Source: an uncultured Erysipelotrichaceae bacterium (lineage in GTDB: Bacteria; Bacillota_I; Bacilli_A; RF39; UBA660). Taken from it: a stretch of DNA of 6,930 nt. Each line of letters begins with the position of its first letter. Position 1 is the first letter of the stretch. Below the pieces are notes generated by a model. The model had not been told where the DNA came from, did not search any database, and saw only the letters and a program-made list of their open reading frames with translations. Positions 1 through 5,006 of the stretch are shown here, piece by piece. The stretch covers positions 1-6,930 of the forward strand of contig CADBNY010000098.1 of NCBI GenBank assembly GCA_902796215.1. Direction: 5' to 3'. A program made the position numbers and the translations under genes.

Positions 1-2
1 AC

Positions 3-35
3 TCACTACGTTCGGTCTTGACTAAACAATTTTAA
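3..35 (+). other. Window edge, possible 3' end of an upstream gene
   Basis: The first ~25 bases are richer in G+C than the rest of the window. Two forward frames are open from the edge: one stops at TAA 23-25, the other at TAA 33-35 (last residues SLRSVLTKQF). Either could be the tail of a gene lying mostly outside. Ten codons are not enough to identify it or to choose between frames. In B. subtilis the gene before rpmE is rho, but nothing here can be matched to Rho. Confidence 0.15.
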
Positions 36-43
36 AATCTAAA

Positions 44-73
44 TTCCCATGATGTATATTAGTGGGAACTTTT
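44..73 (+). terminator. Weak candidate terminator at the upstream edge
   Basis: TTCCCA (44-49) pairs with TGGGAA (63-68) around a 13-base loop, with one more possible T-G wobble pair inside. It is followed by C and only four T. The stem is short and the U-run weak, so it may end an upstream transcript or be incidental. Confidence 0.35.
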
Positions 74-102
74 AACTTTAATCAACACAAATGAAAAAAG
101 AC

Positions 103-131
103 TTGAAAAATTAGAAAATATTTGATATATT
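103..131 (+). promoter_or_regulatory. Sigma-A type promoter of rpmE
   Basis: TTGAAA (103-108) is followed after 17 bases by TATATT (126-131). TG at 123-124 makes an extended -10 (TGATATATT). Transcription would start near 138, giving a leader of about 49 bases before rpmE, longer than the 11-17 bases inferred for most other genes here. Confidence 0.7.
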
Positions 132-150
132 AATAACGCATTTAATTACT

Positions 151-179
151 ATGGCAAAAAATTGTCATGGCGGAAGGAG
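151..179 (+). promoter_or_regulatory. rpmE leader stem-loop, candidate L31 autoregulatory site
   Basis: ATGGCA (151-156) pairs with TGTCAT (163-168), including one G-U wobble, and one more A-T pair can close the stem around an AAAA loop. The run GGCGGAAGGAG that holds the Shine-Dalgarno sequence begins on the next base. Families of short L31 leader RNAs are known in several phyla, including Firmicutes, and are thought to let L31 repress its own translation. The position suits that role. I cannot confirm a match to a known family, and the structure is short. Confidence 0.4.
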
Positions 180-186
180 AGATATT

Positions 187-402
187 ATGAAAAAAGATAT
201 ACATCCAGAAATCAAAGATTGTAAAGTAACTTGTGCTTGTGGTAATACATTTACCTGCAAATCAACAAAAGAAGAAATTAATGTTGAAATTTGTTCAGAG
301 TGTCATCCATTTTATACAGGAAAACAAAGTAGAGCAACTCGAGCAGGACGTGTTGATAAGTTTAACAAAAAATATGGATTTGATAAAAAAGAAAATGCTT
401 AA
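187..402 (+). CDS. rpmE: 50S ribosomal protein L31, zinc-binding type
   Basis: A 71-residue L31, a small protein of the large subunit that bridges to the small-subunit head. It is the zinc form: C16-A-C18-G near the start and C36-S-E-C39-H-P-F-Y-T-G in the middle supply four cysteines. The block HPFYTGKQ and the tail GRVDKFNKKYG are typical of the Bacillus protein. An upstream in-frame ATG at 151 would add 12 residues, but the strong GGAAGGAG (172-179) sits correctly before 187 and MKKDIHPEIKD matches the usual L31 start. The gene has its own promoter and leader and is followed by a terminator, so it is a single unit. In Bacillus the zinc form is used when zinc is plentiful and a cysteine-free paralogue replaces it under zinc starvation; no paralogue is visible here. 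Confidence 0.95.
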   Translation: MKKDIHPEIKDCKVTCACGNTFTCKSTKEEINVEICSECHPFYTGKQSRATRAGRVDKFNKKYGFDKKENA

Positions 403-414
403 TGCATTTTTTTT
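392..414 (+). terminator. Intrinsic terminator of rpmE
   Basis: AAAATGC (392-398) pairs with GCATTTT (404-410) around a five-base loop. A run of eight T spans 407-414. The rpmE stop TAA lies in the loop. The stem is AT-rich but seven pairs long. Confidence 0.65.
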
Positions 415-435
415 GTAAAGAAAAAAATAAAAATC

Positions 436-464
436 TTGCTTTCAAAATCTAGAATGAATATAAT
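436..464 (+). promoter_or_regulatory. Sigma-A promoter of the rpiB-DUF1146 unit
   Basis: TTGCTT (436-441), a 17-base spacer and a perfect TATAAT (459-464). The expected start is near 471, leaving about 27 bases of leader. The Shine-Dalgarno AAAGGAG lies at 485-491. Confidence 0.8.
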
Positions 465-497
465 AAAAATGAACAAATAATATAAAAGGAGAAAAAA

Positions 498-944
498 ATG
501 AAAGTAGCAATTGCAAGTGATCATCGAGGAATAGATTGCAAAAAGGAAGTAATAAAATACTTAGAGGAAAACAATCATGAAGTGATAGACTGCAGCCCAA
601 TAAATACAGATACAGATGACTATCCAGATTTTGCTTTTAAAGTATGTGAAAAAGTAACAACAAAAGAAGCTGATATAGGAATATTAGTTTGTAGAACTGG
701 AATTGGTATGTCTATTGCAGCCAATAAAGTAAAAGGAATACGTTGTGCAAAAGTAGATTCAGTAGAAGATGCAATTTTATGTAGAAATGATAATGCAGCA
801 AATGTTATGACTTTTAATTTTACAAAAAGCATAAAAGAAATTGATGAAATTATAGAAGCTTTTATCAATGCTGATGTTTTAACAAATGAAAGACATGCTC
901 GAAGAGTAAAAAAAATAATGGACTATGAAAAGGAAAAAAACTAA
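498..944 (+). CDS. rpiB: RpiB/LacAB-family sugar-phosphate isomerase, non-canonical active site
   Basis: A 148-residue member of the RpiB/LacAB family, whose best-known member interconverts ribose-5-phosphate and ribulose-5-phosphate in the pentose phosphate pathway. Family marks are MKVAIASDHRG with D8-H9 at the N-terminus, D41-Y42-P43, GILVC65-R-T-GIGMSIAANKVKGIRC, and the phosphate-binding pair R132 and R136 in ERHARR. Length is normal. Two positions depart from the family: the usual CGTG loop is CRTG (Arg66), and the usual HND/HNN is D98-N99, so the ring-opening histidine is Asp. Catalytic Cys65 is kept. The true substrate is therefore uncertain; it could be another sugar phosphate or a linear form. 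AAAGGAG precedes the ATG by a normal distance. The stop overlaps the next start (TAATG), implying translational coupling. Confidence 0.85.
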   Translation: MKVAIASDHRGIDCKKEVIKYLEENNHEVIDCSPINTDTDDYPDFAFKVCEKVTTKEADIGILVCRTGIGMSIAANKVKGIRCAKVDSVEDAILCRNDNAANVMTFNFTKSIKEIDEIIEAFINADVLTNERHARRVKKIMDYEKEKN

Positions 945-1138
945 TGGGTAAATTCTTTTTATACGTAGCTGTAACAATTACTGTAATATGGTCCATGGAT
1001 TCTGTAAATATAAATCAAATATTTAAAAAAAATAGAATCTATCAAGCAAGAATCTTTTATTTTTTACTAGGTATTTCACTTATTTATTTAGTGACCAATT
1101 TTATATGGGATTTATTTACCACTGTCAAAATAGTATAA
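944..1138 (+). CDS. DUF1146 (YwzB-like) small membrane protein
   Basis: A 64-residue protein with two hydrophobic segments (about residues 4-18 and 37-57) separated by a basic, polar stretch (IFKKNRIYQAR). This pattern of a first helix ending in a Trp, a KKxRxxQAR linker and a second helix ending near FIWD fits the DUF1146/YwzB family of Firmicutes, whose function is unknown. In Bacillus the family gene lies just after the atp operon and not far from spoIIQ and mbl, and here it also precedes spoIIQ. Its ATG shares an A with the rpiB stop, and AAGG (929-932) is about 11 bases upstream, so it is probably translated with rpiB. Its last codons form one arm of a terminator. Confidence 0.75.
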   Translation: MGKFFLYVAVTITVIWSMDSVNINQIFKKNRIYQARIFYFLLGISLIYLVTNFIWDLFTTVKIV

Positions 1139-1162
1139 AAAGTGGTATAAATCTTTTTTTTT
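1109..1162 (+). terminator. Bulged intrinsic terminator after DUF1146
   Basis: GATTTA (1109-1114) pairs with TAAATC (1148-1153), and TACCACT (1117-1123) pairs with AGTGGTA (1141-1147). A TT bulge lies on the 5' side and the loop is 17 bases. Nine T follow at 1154-1162. The 5' arm is inside the DUF1146 coding region. The 3' arm also holds the -35 of the next promoter. Confidence 0.75.
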
Positions 1163-1172
1163 GGGTAAAACT
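1144..1172 (+). promoter_or_regulatory. Forespore (sigma-F/sigma-G like) promoter of spoIIQ
   Basis: GGTATA (1144-1149), 14 bases, then GGTAAAACT (1164-1172). This fits the recalled sigma-F pattern of a GYATA -35 and a GGNNANANT -10 with about 14-16 bases between. No good sigma-A TTGACA/TATAAT pair is visible before this gene. In B. subtilis spoIIQ is transcribed by sigma-F in the forespore. The predicted start (about 1179) leaves a leader of only ~11 bases, which lowers confidence somewhat. Confidence 0.55.
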
Positions 1173-1189
1173 GTTATTGAGGTGAAAAT

Positions 1190-1825
1190 ATGATAAAAAA
1201 AAGATTGAAGTATCAGTATGCATTCATATTAGTAGGTGCATTATTCATACTACCCCTACTACTAGTAGCTACTGCAGTAAAAACAAATTTAAAGGAAGAA
1301 CAAGTTACAGAGCCTGACTATGTATTTGATGAAGTAGTAGAAAGTTCACTACCAGTTGTAAATACAACAACAAAAATTATTAATCCATATCTGGATAATT
1401 CTGTAAAAATTGGAAAAACATTCTATGATTATCAAGGAGAAGAAGATTCTCAAATTAACTCGATTATTAAACATGAAAATACATATTTACAAAATAGTGG
1501 AATTGATTATGTTAATGAAGATAGTTTTGAGGTAATATCGATATTAAATGGGACTGTAACAGAAGTAGAAGAAGATGAATTAACAGGAAAAACAGTAGAA
1601 ATAAACCATGAAAATGGATATACATCAGTTTATAAGAGTCTTAGCGAAATAGCAGTAAAAAAAGGAGACAAAGTTAATCAAGGACAAGTATTAGGAAAAA
1701 GTGGTACTAATGAAATAGATAAAGATTTAGGAAATCATCTTCATTTTGAAATGTATGAAAATGGAGGAGTTGTGAATCCGGAAAACTATTTAAATAAAGA
1801 AGTACCACTAAAAAAGGAAAATTAA
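1190..1825 (+). CDS. spoIIQ: SpoIIQ, forespore membrane protein with a degenerate LytM (M23) domain
   Basis: 211 residues: a short basic N-terminus, one membrane helix (about 10-30), an acidic linker and a LytM/M23 fold (about 95-201). The stretches NSGIDY, GTVTEVE, VYKSLSE, VKKGDKVNQGQVLGKSG and GNHLHFEMYENGGVVNPENYL match B. subtilis SpoIIQ closely. SpoIIQ anchors in the forespore membrane and binds SpoIIIAH across the intermembrane space, forming the channel needed for engulfment and late forespore gene expression. Of the M23 zinc ligands, D106 and H185 of HLH are present but the first His is N102. The YxH catalytic His is S150. It is thus probably a structural protein, not a peptidase. 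It is shorter than the 283-residue B. subtilis protein, lacking its C-terminal extension. GAGGTGA (1179-1185) sets the start. Confidence 0.88.
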   Translation: MIKKRLKYQYAFILVGALFILPLLLVATAVKTNLKEEQVTEPDYVFDEVVESSLPVVNTTTKIINPYLDNSVKIGKTFYDYQGEEDSQINSIIKHENTYLQNSGIDYVNEDSFEVISILNGTVTEVEEDELTGKTVEINHENGYTSVYKSLSEIAVKKGDKVNQGQVLGKSGTNEIDKDLGNHLHFEMYENGGVVNPENYLNKEVPLKKEN

Positions 1826-1840
1826 TTCCTTCTTTTTTTT
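1810..1840 (+). terminator. Intrinsic terminator of spoIIQ
   Basis: AAGGAA (1814-1819) pairs with TTCCTT (1826-1831) around a six-base loop containing the end of the stop codon. After one A-C mismatch, further A-T pairs extend the stem into the run of eight T at 1833-1840. Confidence 0.7.
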
Positions 1841-1878
1841 CAAAAAGATATATATTTTATTATATTTGAATAAAATTA

Positions 1879-1887
1879 TGGTAAAAT
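1879..1887 (+). promoter_or_regulatory. Extended -10 promoter of mbl
   Basis: TGGTAAAAT is an extended -10 (TGN plus TAAAAT at 1882-1887). No convincing -35 lies 16-18 bases upstream; a nearby TTGAAT at 1866-1871 is only ten bases away and too close. The predicted start is near 1894, about 16 bases before the ATG at 1910. The identical nonamer lies before secA. Confidence 0.5.
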
Positions 1888-1909
1888 AAAAAAGGAAGGA
1901 ATGAAAAAT

Positions 1910-2911
1910 ATGTTAGCAAAAGATATTGGAATTGATTTAGGTACAGCAAACGTATTAATTTATATAAAAGGACGAGGAATAGTTTTAAATGAGCCAAGTG
2001 TAGTAGCTGTTGATACAGAAAATAAAAAAGTAATTGCCGTTGGAAAAGAAGCAAATAAAATGTTAGGAAGAACACCAGGCAAAGTAAAAGCAGTTAAACC
2101 AATGAAAGATGGAGTTATTGCTGATTTTGAATTAACAGAAATAATGTTAAATGAATTTATTAGAAAAGCAAAAGCAAAAAAAGTTATTACTCGCCCAAAA
2201 ATATTAATTTGCTGTCCTACAAATATTACACCTGTAGAAAGAAATGCTATCAGAGAAGCAGCTGAACGAACAGGAGCCCGAAAAGTTTATATAGAAGAAG
2301 AGCCAAAAGTCGCTGCGATAGGTGCAGGCATGGATATATACAAGCCAACAGCTAATATGGTTTTAGATATTGGAGGAGGAACAACAGATATTGCTATTTT
2401 ATCAATGGGTGGAATTGTTTCATCAATGTCAATAAAAATAGCAGGAAATGAGCTTGATGAGGAAATAATTAGATATATAAGAGATACGTATAAATTACTA
2501 ATTGGAGAAAAAACAGCCGAAGATATCAAAATTAATTTTGCCAATGTTTATAATCCAAAAGAATCAGAACGATTAGAAATAAAAGGTAGAGACTTAATAA
2601 CAGGCCTTCCAAAAGCCATTGAAATATCTCAAATAGAAACCAAAGAAGCAATGCAAGAAGGAATCAATAAAATTATTAAAGCCTGCACAACAGTTTTAGA
2701 ACAAACACCTCCAGAATTATCCGCAGATATTGTGGAAAAAGGATTAATTTTAACAGGAGGAGGCTCTTTATTAACAGGACTTGTGGAAAGATTAGAAGAA
2801 GAATTAACAATTCCCGTTCTAATTGCTGAAACCCCACTTACTTGTGTAGCTGAAGGATGTGGAATTCTCTTAGAAAACAAAAAAAAATTAGAGGAGAGTC
2901 AAAAAGAATAA
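1910..2911 (+). CDS. mbl: Mbl, MreB-like actin of the cell-wall elongation machinery
   Basis: A 333-residue bacterial actin, the same length as B. subtilis Mbl. Such proteins form membrane-associated filaments that organise lateral peptidoglycan (and in Bacillus teichoic acid) synthesis in rod-shaped cells. Actin-fold motifs are present: phosphate-1 DIGIDLGTANV (5-15), EEPKVAAIGAG (130-140), phosphate-2 LDIGGGTTDIA (152-162) and the adenosine motif LILTGGGSLLTGL (279-291). LICCPTNIT and TPPELSADI are typical of the MreB/Mbl group. Mbl is preferred to MreB because of the start MLAKDIGIDLGTANVLIYIKG and the position after spoIIQ. An in-frame ATG at 1901 touches the GGAAGG sequence and is too close to it; the ATG at 1910 is well spaced. 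The gene has its own promoter and terminator. Confidence 0.92.
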   Translation: MLAKDIGIDLGTANVLIYIKGRGIVLNEPSVVAVDTENKKVIAVGKEANKMLGRTPGKVKAVKPMKDGVIADFELTEIMLNEFIRKAKAKKVITRPKILICCPTNITPVERNAIREAAERTGARKVYIEEEPKVAAIGAGMDIYKPTANMVLDIGGGTTDIAILSMGGIVSSMSIKIAGNELDEEIIRYIRDTYKLLIGEKTAEDIKINFANVYNPKESERLEIKGRDLITGLPKAIEISQIETKEAMQEGINKIIKACTTVLEQTPPELSADIVEKGLILTGGGSLLTGLVERLEEELTIPVLIAETPLTCVAEGCGILLENKKKLEESQKE

Positions 2912-2938
2912 AAAATCAATTATATTGGTTTTTTTTTT
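2911..2938 (+). terminator. Intrinsic terminator of mbl
   Basis: AATCAA (2914-2919) pairs with TTGGTT (2925-2930), including one U-G pair, around a five-base loop. The flanking A and T runs add pairs. Ten T span 2929-2938. The mbl stop ends at 2911, on the 5' arm. Confidence 0.65.
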
Positions 2939-2954
2939 ATTATTTTGATATAAT
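2925..2954 (+). promoter_or_regulatory. Extended -10 promoter of the tagO-like gene
   Basis: TGATATAAT (2946-2954) is a perfect extended -10. A partial -35, TTGGTT (2925-2930), lies 18 bases upstream inside the 3' arm of the mbl terminator. The start near 2961 gives a leader of about 17 bases. Confidence 0.65.
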
Positions 2955-2977
2955 TTTCTTAGAAAGAAGTGAAATAT

Positions 2978-4060
2978 ATGAAGTATCAGTTATTATATGC
3001 ATCACGAATTGTTGTAATAACTTTCCTATTTTCAGCTATAATCATGTTTTTAATGAGAAAAGTAGCTATTCACATTGGAGCTATGGATCTTCCTACCAAA
3101 GCTGAAGGAAACAGGCATATTCATAAAAAACCAATGCCTAAACTTGGTGGAGTTGGAATCTTTCTAGCTTTTCTATTTGGATACATTCTTTTTGGAGAAC
3201 AAAGTATTCGAATGAATTCCATTTTAATAGGTAGTTTTATTGTTATTTTAATGGGAATTGTTGATGACTTAAATCCAGTAAGAGCAAAATATCGGTTTCT
3301 CGTTCATATAGTAGCAGCAATGGTAATAGTCTTCTATGGAGGAATATTACTAGACAACATAACAGCCTTTGGATTTTCACTGAATTTTGGTATTTTATCA
3401 TATCCAATTACAATACTATTTATTGTAGCTTGTACAGATGTCATTGATTTAATTGATGGTCTAGATGGACTAAGTGGAGGAATTTGTAGCATTTTCTATT
3501 TAACAATTGGAATAATATGTTTCTTCCAAGGAAGAATGGGAAGCTTAGTAATGGTTTTAACACTAATTATGTTAGGCTCTACTCTAGGATTCTTAGTACA
3601 TAATTTTCATCCAGCAAAAATATTTGCCGGAGATTGTGTAACATTTATGGGATTTATTATTGCAGTAATAACTCTATTAGAATTTAAAGGACCTGCACTA
3701 ATATCATTCTTTGTTCCAGTTACAATTTTAGGAATACCAATTTTAGATACACTATTCGCAATAATAAGACGATTACTAAAAGGACAACCACCCTTTCAAG
3801 CAGATAAAGAACATTTACATCATCAACTATTAGGAATGAATTTTTCACAAACAACCACTGTATTAATTATTTATCTAATAGACATTATTTTTGCAGCAGC
3901 ATCCATATTCTATACATTAGTAGATCCTATTATAGGAGAAATTATTTATATCTTAATATTTATTATTGTTCTTTGGTTTGTCCTACACACAACGATTATC
4001 TCTGAAAAAACACCAAAGAAAACTAAAGAAATTTTAAGTAGATTTAGGAGAAAAAAATAA
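2978..4060 (+). CDS. tagO: TagO/WecA-family polyprenyl-phosphate glycosyl-1-phosphate transferase
   Basis: A 360-residue, highly hydrophobic protein of the MraY/WecA/TagO family, with about ten or eleven membrane segments. These enzymes transfer a sugar-1-phosphate (GlcNAc-1-P for TagO) from a UDP-sugar to undecaprenyl phosphate, the first membrane step of teichoic acid or other glycopolymer synthesis. Motifs in order: MPKLGGVGIF (53-62), the metal-binding D96-D97, LIDGLDGLSGG (158-168), STLGFLVHNFHPAKIFAGD219, PILDTLFAIIRR and DKEHLHH (276-282). Two conserved spots differ: TNAINLIDG is TDVIDLIDG (Asp154 and Asp157 for two Asn), and GDTGSLFLG is GDCVTFMG, one residue shorter. The fold and family are clear, the exact substrate is not. 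The ATG at 2978 follows AGAAGTGA (2965-2972); a GTG at 2969 lies within that site. Confidence 0.82.
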   Translation: MKYQLLYASRIVVITFLFSAIIMFLMRKVAIHIGAMDLPTKAEGNRHIHKKPMPKLGGVGIFLAFLFGYILFGEQSIRMNSILIGSFIVILMGIVDDLNPVRAKYRFLVHIVAAMVIVFYGGILLDNITAFGFSLNFGILSYPITILFIVACTDVIDLIDGLDGLSGGICSIFYLTIGIICFFQGRMGSLVMVLTLIMLGSTLGFLVHNFHPAKIFAGDCVTFMGFIIAVITLLEFKGPALISFFVPVTILGIPILDTLFAIIRRLLKGQPPFQADKEHLHHQLLGMNFSQTTTVLIIYLIDIIFAAASIFYTLVDPIIGEIIYILIFIIVLWFVLHTTIISEKTPKKTKEILSRFRRKK

Positions 4061-4084
4061 GCATATCAAAAATGCTTTTTTTTT
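4059..4084 (+). terminator. Intrinsic terminator of the tagO-like gene
   Basis: AAGCAT (4059-4064) pairs with ATGCTT (4072-4077) around a seven-base loop. Nine T run from 4076 to 4084. The stop codon contributes to the 5' arm. The last two T are also the first two bases of the next -35. Confidence 0.7.
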
Positions 4085-4110
4085 GACATCAAGAAAAAAT
4101 ATGATAGAAT
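4083..4110 (+). promoter_or_regulatory. Strong sigma-A promoter of the LytTR regulator
   Basis: A perfect TTGACA (4083-4088), a 16-base spacer and TAGAAT (4105-4110) with a TGA extension (4102-4104). It is the only perfect -35 in the window. The start near 4117 gives a leader of about 14 bases. Confidence 0.8.
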
Positions 4111-4130
4111 GAAAAAAGGTGCGTGATAAT

Positions 4131-4850
4131 ATGATAGATTTTATAATAATAGAGGATAACTTAGTTTATATAAATAAATACAAATTATTAGTTGATAAAA
4201 TAATGATGAATTATGATATAGAATATGATTTTTTTATATTTGATAAATGTTCAAAAGAAGTATTTAAACTATTAAAGAAAGAAACATTTAAAATATATCT
4301 AATAAATTATAAAAAGAAAGAAGAAACCAATAATATGATAAGATACATAAGAGAAAAACAAGATGATTGGCAATCTTTAATATTATTGCTATATATATCA
4401 AAAATACCAGAAATAATAAAAGAAAATTTATTTATCATAAATAGTATTGATAAATCGAAATATTTTGAAAATAATTTATTAAGAAGCCTTCAAATATGTT
4501 TAAAAAATTATGATCAAAGACCCAATGCTTTAAAATATTGCTATAAAAAAGTATTTTATCAAATAGATTATAAAGATATAATTTATATTGAAAAAGAGCA
4601 AGAAAATAAAAGATGTATTATAAAGACCATAGATAAAGAATACTACATTCCAGGATCATTAAATAAAATTCAAAAATTATTAGATGATAGATTCTTGAAA
4701 TGCAATAAAAGTCATATTATTAATATGGAACAAATGAGTTATTATAACAAAAAAACAAACTTAATAAAATTTCGTAATGGATTAGAAATAACGACTTTAT
4801 CAAGAACTAAGAAAAAAGAATTAATTAATTATTTAAGATGTATCAATTAA
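4131..4850 (+). CDS. Orphan LytTR-family DNA-binding regulator with a degenerate receiver domain
   Basis: 239 residues. The C-terminal half (about 136-235) is a LytTR DNA-binding domain as in AgrA, ComE and VirR: YKDIIYIEKEQENKRCIIKT, then YIPGSLNKIQKLLDDRFLKCNKSHIINME, then LIKFRNGLEITTLSRTKKKELINYL. The N-terminal half resembles a response-regulator receiver: IIIEDN gives the acid pair E8-D9, but where the phospho-acceptor Asp is expected (FKIYLINYK) the residue is N59, and no clear conserved Thr/Lys switch is seen. Phosphorylation is therefore unlikely. No histidine kinase gene adjoins it. Base composition looks even more AT-rich than its neighbours (many ATA, AAA and TTA codons), hinting at a separate history. 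AAGGTG (4116-4121) selects the ATG at 4131 over the GTG at 4119. The target and signal are unknown; LytTR proteins often control peptides, virulence or competence. Confidence 0.82.
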   Translation: MIDFIIIEDNLVYINKYKLLVDKIMMNYDIEYDFFIFDKCSKEVFKLLKKETFKIYLINYKKKEETNNMIRYIREKQDDWQSLILLLYISKIPEIIKENLFIINSIDKSKYFENNLLRSLQICLKNYDQRPNALKYCYKKVFYQIDYKDIIYIEKEQENKRCIIKTIDKEYYIPGSLNKIQKLLDDRFLKCNKSHIINMEQMSYYNKKTNLIKFRNGLEITTLSRTKKKELINYLRCIN

Positions 4851-4936
4851 TGAAGGTATTTGTCGAAAAAACAGAAAATAATTCCAAAAAAGATAAAAAA
4901 AGTACGGTTCAAGGAAAAAATAAAAAAAATAAATAA
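4850..4936 (+). CDS. Possible 28-codon Lys-rich peptide overlapping the LytTR gene
   Basis: An ATG shares its A with the stop of the LytTR gene (TAATG), the same coupling seen between rpiB and DUF1146. It opens a 28-codon frame ending at TAA 4934-4936. The peptide starts MKVFVEKTENNSKK and has about eleven Lys, few hydrophobic residues and no cysteine, so it does not look like a secreted or membrane peptide. There is no strong Shine-Dalgarno, only reinitiation is plausible, and the A-rich DNA would favour a chance Lys-rich frame. I know no family for it. Confidence 0.3.
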   Translation: MKVFVEKTENNSKKDKKSTVQGKNKKNK

Positions 4937-4941
4937 AACTT

Positions 4942-4950
4942 TGATACAAT
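4942..4950 (+). promoter_or_regulatory. Extended -10 promoter of the cold-shock gene
   Basis: TGATACAAT is a good extended -10 (TACAAT at 4945-4950) followed by an A run. Upstream at -35 there is only A-rich sequence. The start near 4957 gives a leader of about 50 bases, which fits the leader hairpin. A second match, TGGTAGAAT (4975-4983), lies downstream but also has no -35. Confidence 0.5.
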
Positions 4951-4954
4951 AAAA

Positions 4955-4998
4955 CTACCAATAAAAAGAAAAAATGGTAGAATGAGAGGTGTTGAGGT
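4955..4998 (+). promoter_or_regulatory. Cold-shock gene leader: 5' hairpin and two Shine-Dalgarno-like sites
   Basis: CTACCA (4955-4960) pairs exactly with TGGTAG (4975-4980) across a 14-base A-rich loop, at the predicted 5' end of the transcript. Two GAGGT sequences follow (4986-4990 and 4994-4998); the second is correctly spaced from the ATG at 5007. Cold-shock mRNAs often have structured leaders that control stability or translation with temperature. A role here is inferred from position only. Confidence 0.4.
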
Positions 4999-5006
4999 AA
5001 AAAGTG

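Noticed and set aside
233..418. Plus-strand frame inside rpmE
   Set aside because: Out of frame with L31, no ribosome binding site, passes through the terminator.
620..868. Minus-strand open frame opposite rpiB
   Set aside because: Fully inside a clear coding gene, no ribosome binding site, Ile/Ser-rich translation typical of antisense to AT-rich coding DNA.
1866..1871. TTGAAT as the -35 of mbl
   Set aside because: Only ten bases from the -10 TAAAAT, far too close for sigma-A.
1860..2075. Minus-strand open frame opposite the start of mbl
   Set aside because: Leu/Phe-rich shadow of A-rich codons; overlaps the mbl promoter and coding region.
2287..2880. Two minus-strand open frames opposite mbl (2287-2544 and 2629-2880)
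   Set aside because: Shadows of a strongly conserved gene, without promoter or Shine-Dalgarno.
2857..3105. Plus-strand frame bridging the mbl end and tagO start
   Set aside because: Runs through the mbl terminator and tagO promoter in another frame; no sensible protein.
4975..4983. TGGTAGAAT as the main csp promoter
   Set aside because: Its TGGTAG is the 3' arm of a perfect hairpin and there is no -35; TGATACAAT at 4942 is at least as good and explains the hairpin as leader. Not fully excluded.
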